A DNA stretch of 64,000 nucleotides, from assembly GCF_003859795.1 (NCBI RefSeq), contig NZ_RQYI01000001.1, positions 1 to 64,000 on the forward strand. The letters are read 5' to 3'. The stretch is from Alloprevotella sp. OH1205_COT-284. Its GTDB lineage: Bacteria; Bacteroidota; Bacteroidia; Bacteroidales; Bacteroidaceae. The notes beneath the pieces were generated by a model, which worked only from the letters and a program-made list of their open reading frames with translations, had not been told where the DNA came from and did not search any database. A program made the translations under genes and the position numbers. Positions 9,288-17,675 of the stretch are shown one piece after another; position 1 is the first letter of the stretch, and each line of letters starts with the position of its first letter.

Positions 9288-9310
9288 CACAACCCCTCAA
9301 CCCTTTCCCC

Positions 9311-9841
9311 ATGAACGAAACCCTGCACACCATCCTCACGCGACGCTCCTGCCGCAAGTTCCTCTCCACGCCCGTCGAGCGCGAAAAAACAGACCGCGTC
9401 ATCGAAGCCGGACTTTATGCCGCATCGGGCAAAAACCAACAAAGCCCCGCCATCATCGCCGTGACCAACGCCGAGGTGCGCCGACGCCTCACCGAAGTCA
9501 ATGCCGAAATCTTGGGAAGACCGGGGTTCGATCCCTTCTATGGCGCACCGGTCATCCTCATCGTCTTGGCGCGCACCGATTGCCCGAACCGACAATACGA
9601 CGGCAGTCTGACACTGGGCAACATGATGCTCGCCGCCCACGCCGAGGGATTGGGCTCCTGCTGGATACACCGCGCCCTCCAAACCTTCGACCGCCCGGAG
9701 TGGAAGGCTTGGTTGGCCGAAATCGGCATCGACCCCTCGTGCGAATACGAAGGCGTTGGGCAGCTCGCCCTCGGCTATCCCGACGGCCAATTGCCGACGG
9801 CTCCTCCGCGTCGCGAGGGCAGAGTGTATCGAGTGGACTGA
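9311..9841 (+). CDS. nitroreductase-family flavoprotein
   Basis: 176 aa, short form of the nitroreductase fold. It starts with METLHTIL-like MNETLHTILTRRSCRKFLS, where the arginines and serine form the usual FMN phosphate contact, and continues with GLYAASGKNQQSP, GNMMLAAHAEGLGSCWIHR and GQLALGYPDG. It is predicted to be an FMN-dependent NAD(P)H oxidoreductase of the cytoplasm; substrate unknown. The start at 9311 was chosen because the conserved N-terminal motif begins there. It sits in a plus-strand run luxS - nitroreductase - yaaA, and belongs by content with the redox genes to 17.3 kb. Confidence 0.88.
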   Translation: MNETLHTILTRRSCRKFLSTPVEREKTDRVIEAGLYAASGKNQQSPAIIAVTNAEVRRRLTEVNAEILGRPGFDPFYGAPVILIVLARTDCPNRQYDGSLTLGNMMLAAHAEGLGSCWIHRALQTFDRPEWKAWLAEIGIDPSCEYEGVGQLALGYPDGQLPTAPPRREGRVYRVD

Positions 9842-9904
9842 CCTGACCGCTCCAACCGCCCCCGACATCGGAAAACCCCACGTTTCACCCCACGCTCCAC
9901 AACC

Positions 9905-10666
9905 ATGCAAATCCTCCTTTCGCCGGCCAAAGACATGACGCCCACCGCCGCCGTCGAAGTGCCGTTTTCCACCCGTCCGCTCTTTCAGGCCGAAGCCGAA
10001 AGCCATGCCCTCCAAATGAGCGAACTCTCGACCGAAAACCTTTCGCAACTCTTGGGCATCAACTCCCAACTGGCCGCGCTCAACAAGCAGCGTTATCACG
10101 ACTTCCTCGATCCCGAACCGCGCGCCGCGGCCGTACTCTCCTACACGGGCATGGCCTACCGACACCTGCGCGCCTCCGAGTTTTCGGAAGCCGACTTCCG
10201 CTTTGCGCAGGAGCATCTCTCGATAACGTCTTTCCTCTACGGCCTGCTCCGCCCCTTGGACGAAATCAAAAACTACCGCCTCGAAGGCAACGTCCGCCTG
10301 CCCGACCACGACGGAGCCACCCTTTTCCGATTTTGGCGCGAGCGGCTCACCGACGCGCTCATCGGGCGCACCCTCGCCGACGACGGCATTCTGATCTTTT
10401 TGGCCAGTGCGGAGATGAAACAGCTTTTCGACTGGAAGCGCGTGCAAAAAACACTCAACGTCTTTGCCCCCGACTTTCACGTGGATCAAGGCGACCGCCT
10501 CAAAACAATCGTGGTCTACACAAAAATGATGCGCGGTGCGATGGCGCGCCACCTCATCACGCGGCGTATCGACTCGCTCGATGCCCTCTCCGACTTTGAA
10601 TACGAAGGATTTGCCTACCGCCCCGAACTCAGCACGCCCCACAACGGCAAGTGGGTGTTGGGGTAA
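9905..10666 (+). CDS. yaaA: YaaA-family peroxide stress protein
   Basis: 253 aa, the usual YaaA (DUF328/UPF0246) length. The N-terminal MQILLSPAKDM, the central YTGMAYRHLRA, the FLYGLLRPLDEIKNYRLEG stretch and the C-terminal DFEYEGFAYRPE are family signatures. In E. coli YaaA belongs to the OxyR regulon and limits free iron and DNA damage under peroxide stress. Here it lies 4-7 kb from oxyR and ahpCF and close to bcp, which fits that role. No OxyR-like site was seen directly in front of it. Confidence 0.9.
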   Translation: MQILLSPAKDMTPTAAVEVPFSTRPLFQAEAESHALQMSELSTENLSQLLGINSQLAALNKQRYHDFLDPEPRAAAVLSYTGMAYRHLRASEFSEADFRFAQEHLSITSFLYGLLRPLDEIKNYRLEGNVRLPDHDGATLFRFWRERLTDALIGRTLADDGILIFLASAEMKQLFDWKRVQKTLNVFAPDFHVDQGDRLKTIVVYTKMMRGAMARHLITRRIDSLDALSDFEYEGFAYRPELSTPHNGKWVLG

Positions 10667-10699
10667 ACCTACCCAAACACTGCAAAACGCATTCTCATC

Positions 10700-12566
10700 A
10701 TGGACTTTGAACTGCAACTCCAAGAGTTTATAGACCTCTATACGGAGAACTACGAACTTGAATTCAAGAAAGGAAAAGGAGGATTTCCCGACTCGTTTTG
10801 GGAAACCTATTCGGCCTTTGCCAATACACAGGGAGGAACCATTATCATCGGAGTGAAAGAAAGTGCAAGAGGTTTCGCGCCCATGCGTTTACCTCTAACG
10901 GTGTTGGAGGAATATAAAAAGAAGTTTTGGAACGATGTGAACAATCCGAGCACCATCAGCCACAATCTTTTGAGCGAGAAGGATGTCATCATCAACGAAA
11001 AACTGGGGATCATATCTTTCTCCGTTCCCAAAGCGCACTACCAAGACCGCCCTGTCTTCCGAAAACAAACGCCTTATGGCAATACTTATAAACGCAACCA
11101 TGAAGGCGACTACAAATGCACACGGGAAGAAATCAACCGCATGTTTGCCGATGCCAATACACGGCAGTCATTCGACAGCAGGATCATCGAGGGTTTCACC
11201 ATCGAAGAAGACATCGATCCCATAACACTCCGCCAATATCGTCAGGCTCTGGACAATCGAAGTCCGGGACACCCTTGGCTGCTTGGAACGGACAAAGAAT
11301 TTCTGACTCACATCGGAGCTTATCGCACCGACCGCACGACCCGACAAGAAGGAGTAACAGTGGGCGGCTTGCTGGTGTTGGGAAAATGGACAAGCATTGT
11401 TGAAGCCAAAGAGTTGCATGATTTCTTTCCCGATTTCCAAGAGCGGATTTTTCAAGACAGCAACGAACGATGGGACGACCGCATCTATCCCGACGGAACG
11501 TGGGAGGCGAATTTGTTTCAGTTTTACCGTCGCGTTCTACCACAACTCTATAAACGAGTGCCACAACCTTTCACATTGAAAAACGGCATCAGAATAGACG
11601 ACAGCCCCCTGCATAAAACTCTTCGAGAAGCACTCTTCAACACACTGATACACGCCGATTACTCCTCCGAAGCCCATCTCATCATCGAGTCGTTGCCAGA
11701 TGCCATCCGCTTTTCCAATCCGGGCGATTTGCTGATACCCATTTCTCGTTACTATGAAGGAGGAGAGAGCATTTGTCGAAACAAAATCATCTCTCAAATG
11801 TTCATGCTGATCGGAGGAGCCGAAAAAGCCGGTAGTGGAGTGAGTATCATTCTGAAAGGATGGAGAGAAGGTAATTTCAGGAAACCTTTTGTAGAAGAAA
11901 CCGCCCTACCGGCACGCGTCACACTGACCTTGTCGCTCAACAGACTGCTTCCCGACGAAGCTCTCTCCGAGCTGAACAGAAGGTTTGGAAAAGAAGAATT
12001 GTCTTCTCTCGAAGGCGATGCCATTCGCCTTTTATGTCTTACTCTTTCATACGGAGAAATCAACCATTCCGCCTTATATGGAGAAATGGGGTTGCACACC
12101 TATGATCTCTCTAAACTTCTAAAAAAACTGGCGATCAAAGGTTTCTTATCTTCCACAGGCTATGGAAGAGGAAAAAAATACACGATTGGTGGCAACAACA
12201 CCTTTATCGGAGAGCAAATATCCGATGAACAAAAGCAAATATCCGATGAACAAAAGCAAATATCCGATGAACAAAAGCAAATATCCGATGAACAAAAAGC
12301 AAATATCCGATGAACAACTGGCTGCTATCGTAAAAGAACTTCCCAAAAAGATTACCAAAGAAAAATTGGCAGAAATCATTTGCCGCCTCTGTGCCATTCG
12401 CCCTCTTTCCAAAGAAGAACTCGGACATTATCTCCGAAGAAATCCGGACTATCTGTTCAAACGGATATTGGGGGATCTCATTGCAGAAAACAAACTGGCC
12501 TACTTATATCCCAATATGCCCAAGCATAGAAAACAGGCTTATCGCACCCCGACAAAAACATCATGA
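10700..12566 (+). pseudogene. AlbA_2/Schlafen-type ATP-binding protein, frameshifted in a heptad repeat
   Basis: The first frame (10700-12313, 537 aa) has an N-terminal AlbA_2 domain (EYELEFKKGKGG-like ELEFKKGKGGFPDSFWETYS, then GGTIIIGVKES) and a GHKL-like region (LREALFNTLIHADYS, IRFSNPGDLL, EKAGSGVSIILKGW). It then enters four copies of a 21-nt repeat encoding QISDEQK (12215-12299). The last copy has AAAAA (12294-12298) instead of AAAA, so the frame ends at QKANIR. In the +1 frame the protein would continue through QISDEQLAAIVKEL and a basic winged-helix-like tail to 12566 (about 621 aa in all). Proteins of this type are thought to be DNA-binding regulators or defence-related factors. It may be a true pseudogene, a phase-variable gene, a slippage-decoded gene or a sequencing error. 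Confidence 0.8.
12215..12317 (+). repeat. coding 21-nt tandem repeat (QISDEQK heptads)
   Basis: Three identical 21-nt copies (12215-12277), a fourth copy of 22 nt because of one extra A at 12294-12298, and an 18-nt partial fifth. The repeat length is a multiple of three, so copy-number changes would not alter the frame; only the A-run length does. Confidence 0.95.
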
Positions 12567-12614
12567 CAAGATAAAGACAACAATACTAAAAGCACTATTA
12601 AACCCTTACTCCCC

Positions 12615-13076
12615 ATGAACATAGGAGACAAAATACCCGAAATCCTCGGAACGGATCAAAACGGAAACGAGGTGAAAACGGCCGACTTCAAAGGCCGGAA
12701 AATCATTCTCTACTTCTATCCCAAGGACAACACACCCGGATGCACCGCCGAGGCCTGCTCGCTGCGCGATCACTACGACGAATTGCTCGAAACGGGCTAT
12801 GAAGTGATCGGCGTGAGTGCCGACAACGAGGAGAGCCATCGCCGTTTCATCGAAAAGCAACAACTGCCTTTCCGCCTCATCGCCGACACCGACAAAAAGC
12901 TGATCGAAGCCATGGGAGTGTGGGGCGAAAAAAATATGTACGGACGCATCACGATGGGATTGCTTCGCACCACTTTCCTCATCGACGAAGAGGGACGCGT
13001 GGAACACGTTTTCGCACCGCGACAAATTAAAACGAAAACTCACGCCGAACAGATTTTGAAACATCATCGTCCGTAA
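12615..13076 (+). CDS. bcp: thiol peroxidase of the Bcp/PrxQ type
   Basis: 153 aa, full length. Peroxiredoxin that reduces hydrogen peroxide and organic peroxides with thioredoxin. The peroxidatic Cys43 is in KDNTPGCTAEACSLRD, and the second cysteine five residues later (Cys48) is the usual resolving residue of the alpha-2 PrxQ type. The partner arginine is in the LLRTTFLID segment. It is the last plus-strand gene before the composite repeat element and lies convergent to oxyR. Together with OxyR, AhpCF and YaaA it forms a peroxide-defence block. Confidence 0.93.
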   Translation: MNIGDKIPEILGTDQNGNEVKTADFKGRKIILYFYPKDNTPGCTAEACSLRDHYDELLETGYEVIGVSADNEESHRRFIEKQQLPFRLIADTDKKLIEAMGVWGEKNMYGRITMGLLRTTFLIDEEGRVEHVFAPRQIKTKTHAEQILKHHRP

Positions 13077-13103
13077 AAAACCGACCGCCTCTCGAACCTG
13101 CAT

Positions 13104-13133
13104 AACCCGACCGCCGATTTTCTGCGGTCGAGT
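13104..13133 (+). terminator. terminator after bcp
   Basis: CGACCGC and GCGGTCG pair around a 9-nt loop, with AAC/GTT extending the stem across one mismatch; a TCTGTTTT tract follows. It lies about 28 bp beyond the bcp stop codon. Confidence 0.6.
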
Positions 13134-13239
13134 TCTGTTTTCACAGCCTCTCAGATTTCCAAAGGCGGCGATTTGTCGAAACAAAAAACCTCATCGTTCG
13201 CCCCGTCGCCGCGGCCGCCACTTTCGCTTCGATCGCGAC

Positions 13240-13760
13240 GCCGATGAAACGGCCATTTTCCGACGTTTATCCCCCTATTTTTTTGTTTTTGCCGTTTTGC
13301 CTCCGCTAAAACGCCTTTTTATTTGATTTTCAGCGGATTTCGTGCGAAGGCAAGTGAAGGCAAACTGTCGAAGCAATTTTCAAACAACTGAAAATCAAAA
13401 CATAACGGTGAAGGCAAAACGAGGTGTTTGCTTTCACCTGCTTCCGCCATTGCGGTGCGTAAAACGGCCTTTTCCCCATGCCGTGAAGGCAAAAAATCGC
13501 TTCAACACACTGATTTTCAAACAACTGCAAACAGAGAATTTATTTTGCCTTCACTTGCCTTCGCACGAAACACATTGATATTCAACAACTTTTCTCATTT
13601 TGCGAAGGCAGTGAAGGCAAAAACAATGAATAAGGGATACGCGCGTGCGCGCGAGAGAGGCTGTTTTTTCGCTCCGAAAGGAAGTAGATTTCCCTACCTC
13701 AGAGGTAGAAATGCCTGCCTCAGAGGTAAAGATGTGCAACTCGGAGGCAGTCGTGTTTTG
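13240..13760 (+). repeat. composite GTGAAGGCA / CG-tract / 21-bp-array element, copy A
   Basis: Copy A of a three-copy element. In order it has TTTTGCCTCCGCTAAAA (13295-13311), a 27-bp arm (13338-13364) holding two GAAGGCA words, an inner hairpin (13407-13418 with 13427-13438), a further GTGAAGGCA word (13483), the exact reverse complement of the 27-bp arm (13544-13570), a direct word pair (13602-13620), the alternating tract ACGCGCGTGCGCGCGAG (13639-13655), and a 21-bp array (13684-13755). Array cores are CTACCTCAGAGGTAG, CTGCCTCAGAGGTAA and GCAACTCGGAGGCAG. It fills the space between convergent bcp and oxyR. I see no gene in this stretch. Confidence 0.85.
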
Positions 13761-13858
13761 CCTGCTCTTTCCGTTGCTTGGTCGGGCATGGGCGAAGATC
13801 CAAAATCGAGGTTGCCGAAGATGAAAACCGTTTCGCAAACTGCCGGAAAATCAAAAAT

Positions 13859-13894
13859 CCGCCGCTTTCGTCCCGACGAGGGGCGAAGCGGCGG
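13859..13894 (-). terminator. intrinsic terminator of oxyR
   Basis: CCGCCGCTT and AAGCGGCGG form a 9-bp G/C-rich stem, and on the minus strand the hairpin is followed by GATTTTTGATTTTCC. It begins 29 bp beyond the oxyR stop codon. Confidence 0.75.
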
Positions 13895-13922
13895 TTTGTG
13901 TGGGTGGAGCAACGGCGGCGGG

Positions 13923-14855
13923 TCATTCAAAAAGCCGTTTTTGCGTTTTGCTGAGTTTCAGCATATCAGACGGCACGGATTGTCGTATTTCTTCGACGAG
14001 AATGCGGAGCAGGCTTCGGCGCACGATGTCTTTGGAAGTGAGCATCACCACCTCTCGGGTGGGTACGGGCACGGCAAAAGGACGAACGAGCTGTTGTTGA
14101 GCCGGGGAGAGTTGGAGGGTGCAGAGTTCGGGAATGAAGGTGGCACCCATTCCGCTTTCGACCATACGCATGAAGGTTTCGATGCTGCCGAGCTTGTAGG
14201 CCTTCTGGCTGTGGATCGCGCCTTTCAGATGACAGAACTTGACGAGCTGATCTCGAAAGCAGTGCCCCTCGTCGAGCAACCACAGCGGTTGGTCGCGCAA
14301 GTCGGTGGTGCGCACCGAGGGGAGGTTGTGGAGAGGGTTGGCGTCGGAAACATAGACGAAATACTGTTCAAAAAACAACGGGTTGGTTTCATACTCGTCC
14401 ATGCCGTCGAGCTGCGCCAAGATGCCGGCATCTATTTCGCCTCGATCGAGCGATTGCTTGATGGTGTGTGTTTTCATCTCGGTGATGCGCAGGTCGAGAT
14501 GAGGGTATTTTCGGGTGATGCGTGGAAAAAAACGCGGTATGAGATAGGGAGCGATGGTGGGCAGAATGCCGATGCGGAAAGTGCCGTTGAGCGATTGTTT
14601 TTCTTCGGCGATGCTGTCGCGCAGGTTTTTCACCTGTCGGAGCATGAGGCGAGCCTGCTCCACGATGTTTTCGCCCATGGACGTCGTGACGATCGGCTTT
14701 TGCTTTCGGTCGAAGATTTTGATGCCCAGTTCTTCTTCCAATTTCTGTATCATCGAGCTGAGCGTGGGTTGCGTGACGTCGCAGGCTTCGGCGGCTTTGA
14801 GAAAATGGCGATGTTCGGCCACGGCCACCACATATTCTAATTGTTGGAGTGTCAT
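13923..14855 (-). CDS. oxyR: hydrogen peroxide-sensing LysR-type regulator
   Basis: 310 aa, the usual OxyR length. An N-terminal LysR helix-turn-helix (MTLQQLEYVVAVAEHRHFLKAA to about 60) is followed by a substrate-domain fold carrying Cys199 and Cys208 in DEGHCFRDQLVKFC, the same two positions as the disulfide switch of E. coli OxyR. It senses peroxide and activates antioxidant genes. The gene is divergent from ahpCF and the intergenic region contains a matching operator. The start was set at 14855 because a -7 box (14888-14895) overlaps the longer candidate start at 14888. Confidence 0.95.
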   Translation of the reverse strand: MTLQQLEYVVAVAEHRHFLKAAEACDVTQPTLSSMIQKLEEELGIKIFDRKQKPIVTTSMGENIVEQARLMLRQVKNLRDSIAEEKQSLNGTFRIGILPTIAPYLIPRFFPRITRKYPHLDLRITEMKTHTIKQSLDRGEIDAGILAQLDGMDEYETNPLFFEQYFVYVSDANPLHNLPSVRTTDLRDQPLWLLDEGHCFRDQLVKFCHLKGAIHSQKAYKLGSIETFMRMVESGMGATFIPELCTLQLSPAQQQLVRPFAVPVPTREVVMLTSKDIVRRSLLRILVEEIRQSVPSDMLKLSKTQKRLFE

Positions 14856-14887
14856 TTCTGTGATCGGAAAGGTTTGGATTGATGCCA

Positions 14888-14895
14888 CAAAGTTA
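14888..14895 (-). promoter_or_regulatory. -7 element of oxyR
   Basis: TAACTTTG on the minus strand (consensus TAnnTTTG). It overlaps the alternative start codon at 14888, so translation from there is unlikely and the ATG at 14855 is favoured. Confidence 0.55.
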
Positions 14896-14967
14896 TAATT
14901 TTTATTTTGAAACTCAATGTAAAAACAGCCTTTATCCCTTTTGGAGAAAGGGATTGGCAGAGAGCCG

Positions 14968-15003
14968 ATAGATTTTTTCTATGATGCAATAGATGATTTC
15001 TGT
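14968..15003. promoter_or_regulatory. predicted OxyR operator upstream of ahpC
   Basis: Reads ATAG-N7-CTAT-N6-ATAG-N7-CTGT. The OxyR tetramer consensus is ATAG-N7-CTAT-N7-ATAG-N7-CTAT, so 15 of the 16 key bases match, with one spacer a base short. It ends at the start of the ahpC -33 element (15003), the position expected for an activator of that promoter. Confidence 0.75.
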
Positions 15004-15033
15004 TTGCAGGCCGAAGCAAAAACACTACCTTTG
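15003..15033 (+). promoter_or_regulatory. ahpC promoter
   Basis: A TTTG -33 element (15003-15006) and TACCTTTG -7 element (15026-15033) are 19 bp apart, the normal Bacteroidota spacing, 52 bp before the ahpC ATG. The OxyR-like operator abuts its upstream end. Confidence 0.75.
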
Positions 15034-15085
15034 CATCGTAATCCAAAGAAACATAGACTCAAACACATAAAACTCTCATAATAAT

Positions 15086-15652
15086 ATGCAATCCATCATC
15101 AACGCACAAGCACCTGAGTTTAAGGTTCAGGCTTTTCACAACGGACAATTCAAAACCGTGAGCAACGCCGACATCGAAGGCAAGTGGGCGATCTTCTTCT
15201 TCTATCCTGCCGACTTCACTTTCGTTTGCCCCACAGAGCTCGTGGACTTGGCCGAAAAATACGAAGCATTCAAGGCACAAGGTGTTGAGGTGTATTCCGT
15301 AAGCACCGACACTCACTTCACCCACAAGGCATGGCACGACACGAGCGACAGCATCAAGAAGATCAACTACCCCATGTTGGCCGACCCCACCGGTGTGCTG
15401 ACTCGCGGTTTCGGTGTGCACATCGAAGAAGAAGGTTTGGCCTATCGCGGCACTTTCTTGGTGAACCCCGAAGGAAAAATCAAGATTGCCGAAATTCAAG
15501 ACAACAGCATCGGCCGCAACGCCGACGAACTCCTTCGCAAAGTGGAAGCAGCCCTCTTTGTGGCATCTCACGAAGGCGAAGTTTGTCCCGCCAAGTGGAA
15601 GCAAGGCGGCGAGACGCTCAAACCGAGCATCGATCTCGTGGGTAAGATCTAA
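15086..15652 (+). CDS. ahpC: alkyl hydroperoxide reductase subunit C (peroxiredoxin)
   Basis: 188 aa, full length for a typical 2-Cys peroxiredoxin. The peroxidatic Cys48 is in FTFVCPTE and the resolving Cys167 is in GEVCPAKW. It reduces hydrogen peroxide and alkyl hydroperoxides in the cytoplasm and is recharged by AhpF, encoded 100 bp downstream. The promoter carries an OxyR-like operator, so induction by peroxide is likely. Confidence 0.97.
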   Translation: MQSIINAQAPEFKVQAFHNGQFKTVSNADIEGKWAIFFFYPADFTFVCPTELVDLAEKYEAFKAQGVEVYSVSTDTHFTHKAWHDTSDSIKKINYPMLADPTGVLTRGFGVHIEEEGLAYRGTFLVNPEGKIKIAEIQDNSIGRNADELLRKVEAALFVASHEGEVCPAKWKQGGETLKPSIDLVGKI

Positions 15653-15752
15653 GCAGATGAAACAAATGATAATGTAGGTTTTCAGAGGCGCGGAGGGATG
15701 GTGAAAAACTAATCCTTTCGCGCCATTTTTTACCAACAAACAAATACCATCA

Positions 15753-17309
15753 ATGCTCGACACAGCTCTCATTCAACAAGTAAAAGATATTTTTGCCGTT
15801 CTCGAAGGAACGTATGTTCTCGACTTTCATGCCGACGAACGCCACTCCGCTTACGGCGAGTTTTCCGACTTTCTCCAAAAATTTGCATCAACCTCCGAAC
15901 GCATCACCCTGAAAACGACCGCGGCCGAAGGACGATTGGATTTTTCGATTTTGAAAGACGGCAAGGAAACCGGCATTCGCTTTCGCGGCATACCGGGAGG
16001 GCACGAATTTACGTCGCTCCTGCTCGCCGTGCTCAATGCCGACGGCAAAGGCAAAAACCTGCCCGACGCCGCCCTGTTGCGCCGCATCGCCGCGCTCAAC
16101 AGCCCCATTCACCTCACCACTTATGTTTCGCTCTCTTGCACCAACTGTCCCGACGTGGTGCAAGCCCTCAACATCATCGCACTCGTTCACCCCGACATCA
16201 CACACGAAGTGGTTGATGGCGCACTTTTCCAAGACGAAGTCGATGCGCTCCGCTTGCAGGGCGTTCCCGCCGTGTTTGCCGACGGTAAACTCGTACACAG
16301 CGGCCGCGGCGAACTGGCCTCCGTTTTGGATAAGCTCGAAGAAACCTTCGGCTCCGTGCCCGACGCTTCGGCCGAACCGATTGTCTACGACTACGACGTC
16401 GTGGTTGTCGGCGGAGGCCCCGCCGGTTCGGCGGCAGCCGTCTACTCCGCGCGAAAAGGCTTGAAAGTAGCCGTTGTGGCCGAACGCATCGGCGGACAGG
16501 TGAAAGAAACCGTGGGCATCGAAAACCTCATCTCCGTGCCGCACACCACGGGAGCCGAACTGGCCGCCAACTTTGCCCGACACATGGCCGATTATCCCAT
16601 TGACATCTACGAAAACCGACGCATCGAAAACACCGATTTCTCCGACAAGAAAAAACAAGTCTTTGTCAAAGGCGGTGAAGTCTTCACCGCGCCGGCCGTG
16701 ATCATCGCCACGGGAGCCGGATGGCGCAAACTCGGCGTCGAAGGCGAGGCCGACTACATGGGGCGCGGCGTGCACTTCTGCCCCCACTGCGACGGGCCTT
16801 TCTACAAAGGCAAACGCGTGGCCGTGATCGGCGGCGGCAACTCCGGCATCGAAGCGGCCATCGACTTGGCCGGTTTGTGCAGCCACGTCACCGTGTTGGA
16901 ATTTGCCGACACGCTCCGTGCCGACACCGTGTTGCAGGAGAAAGCTCGCAGTCTTGACAATGTGGAAATCTTCACCTCTTCGCAAACAACGGCCGTTTTG
17001 GGCAATGGCGAAAAAGTGACAACCATCCGCGTGAAAGATCGCACCACCGACGCCGAGCGCGACATCGAGCTCGAAGGCATTTTTGTGCAAATCGGCCTTT
17101 CGCCCAACACGCAGCCGTTTGCCGAAACCCTCGAACTGAACGGCCGCCGCGAAATTCCCGTCGACAATTTCTGTCGCACCGCCACACAGGGAGTTTATGC
17201 CGCCGGCGACGTGACCGACGTTCCCTACAAGCAAATCGTCGTGGCCATCGGCGAAGGTGCCAAAGCGGCTCTCGCGGCTTTCGACGACCGCGTGCGCGGC
17301 ATCATCTGA
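15753..17309 (+). CDS. ahpF: alkyl hydroperoxide reductase subunit F
   Basis: 518 aa, full-length AhpF. The N-terminal double-thioredoxin-like domain (about 1-200) has the redox pair in SLSCTNCPDVVQ. The thioredoxin-reductase-like part has an FAD motif (VVVGGGPAGSAAAVYSARKG), the active CxxC in FCPHCDGPFYKG, an NAD(P)H motif (VAVIGGGNSGIEAA) and the terminal FAD motif GVYAAGDVTD. It passes electrons from NAD(P)H through FAD to AhpC. Probably cotranscribed with ahpC under OxyR control; a good terminator lies about 200 bp downstream. Confidence 0.96.
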   Translation: MLDTALIQQVKDIFAVLEGTYVLDFHADERHSAYGEFSDFLQKFASTSERITLKTTAAEGRLDFSILKDGKETGIRFRGIPGGHEFTSLLLAVLNADGKGKNLPDAALLRRIAALNSPIHLTTYVSLSCTNCPDVVQALNIIALVHPDITHEVVDGALFQDEVDALRLQGVPAVFADGKLVHSGRGELASVLDKLEETFGSVPDASAEPIVYDYDVVVVGGGPAGSAAAVYSARKGLKVAVVAERIGGQVKETVGIENLISVPHTTGAELAANFARHMADYPIDIYENRRIENTDFSDKKKQVFVKGGEVFTAPAVIIATGAGWRKLGVEGEADYMGRGVHFCPHCDGPFYKGKRVAVIGGGNSGIEAAIDLAGLCSHVTVLEFADTLRADTVLQEKARSLDNVEIFTSSQTTAVLGNGEKVTTIRVKDRTTDAERDIELEGIFVQIGLSPNTQPFAETLELNGRREIPVDNFCRTATQGVYAAGDVTDVPYKQIVVAIGEGAKAALAAFDDRVRGII

Positions 17310-17505
17310 ACGACGACGGCCGAAAAACGACATATCCACTGAAACATCATTTTGTTCATCAGGCAGTGATATGTGCTTTGAGGAGTTTTACAGCGACCTC
17401 AAACGGCAGTTCCCCCAACCAAACGCACAAAGACCCGATCACCGAAACGGCGAAACAGGTCTTTGAATGAAATATAATTTTCTGACTATCCTTTCTTTTT
17501 TTCCG

Positions 17506-17546
17506 GCACCAATATCGTCCGTTTTGCGATGATATTGGTGCTTTTT
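17506..17546 (+). terminator. terminator downstream of ahpCF
   Basis: GCACCAATATC and GATATTGGTGC form a perfect 11-bp stem followed by TTTTT. A weaker hairpin (AAAGACC/GGTCTTT, 17429-17464) precedes it. The remaining DNA from 17547 to 17675 is A/T-rich and shows no convincing gene. Confidence 0.75.
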
Positions 17547-17675
17547 GCGATATTGCTGTCCCGTAAAATTTAAGAGGTTAGAGATTTTGAGTTGAAATCC
17601 TTCATTTTTCGTAAAACAACTTTCCAAAAGGGCATTGAACAGAAAAATCAGATTTTTACCATACAGCATTTCTTA

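Noticed and set aside
13342-13578. A 78-codon frame in composite element A, with a similar frame in copy C (43828-44064)
   Set aside because: The two translations are alike because the DNA is alike; the frames start at GTG, and the matching frame in copy B is interrupted by a stop. The opposite strand gives equally similar frames, as expected of inverted-repeat DNA.
13684-13755. CRISPR array
   Set aside because: The units are 21 bp with variable cores and 6-bp spacers; there are no conserved long repeats, unique spacers of 30 bp or more, or cas genes.
17547-17675. Small minus-strand frame possibly from a transposase remnant
   Set aside because: Too short and without any recognisable transposase motif or terminal inverted repeat.
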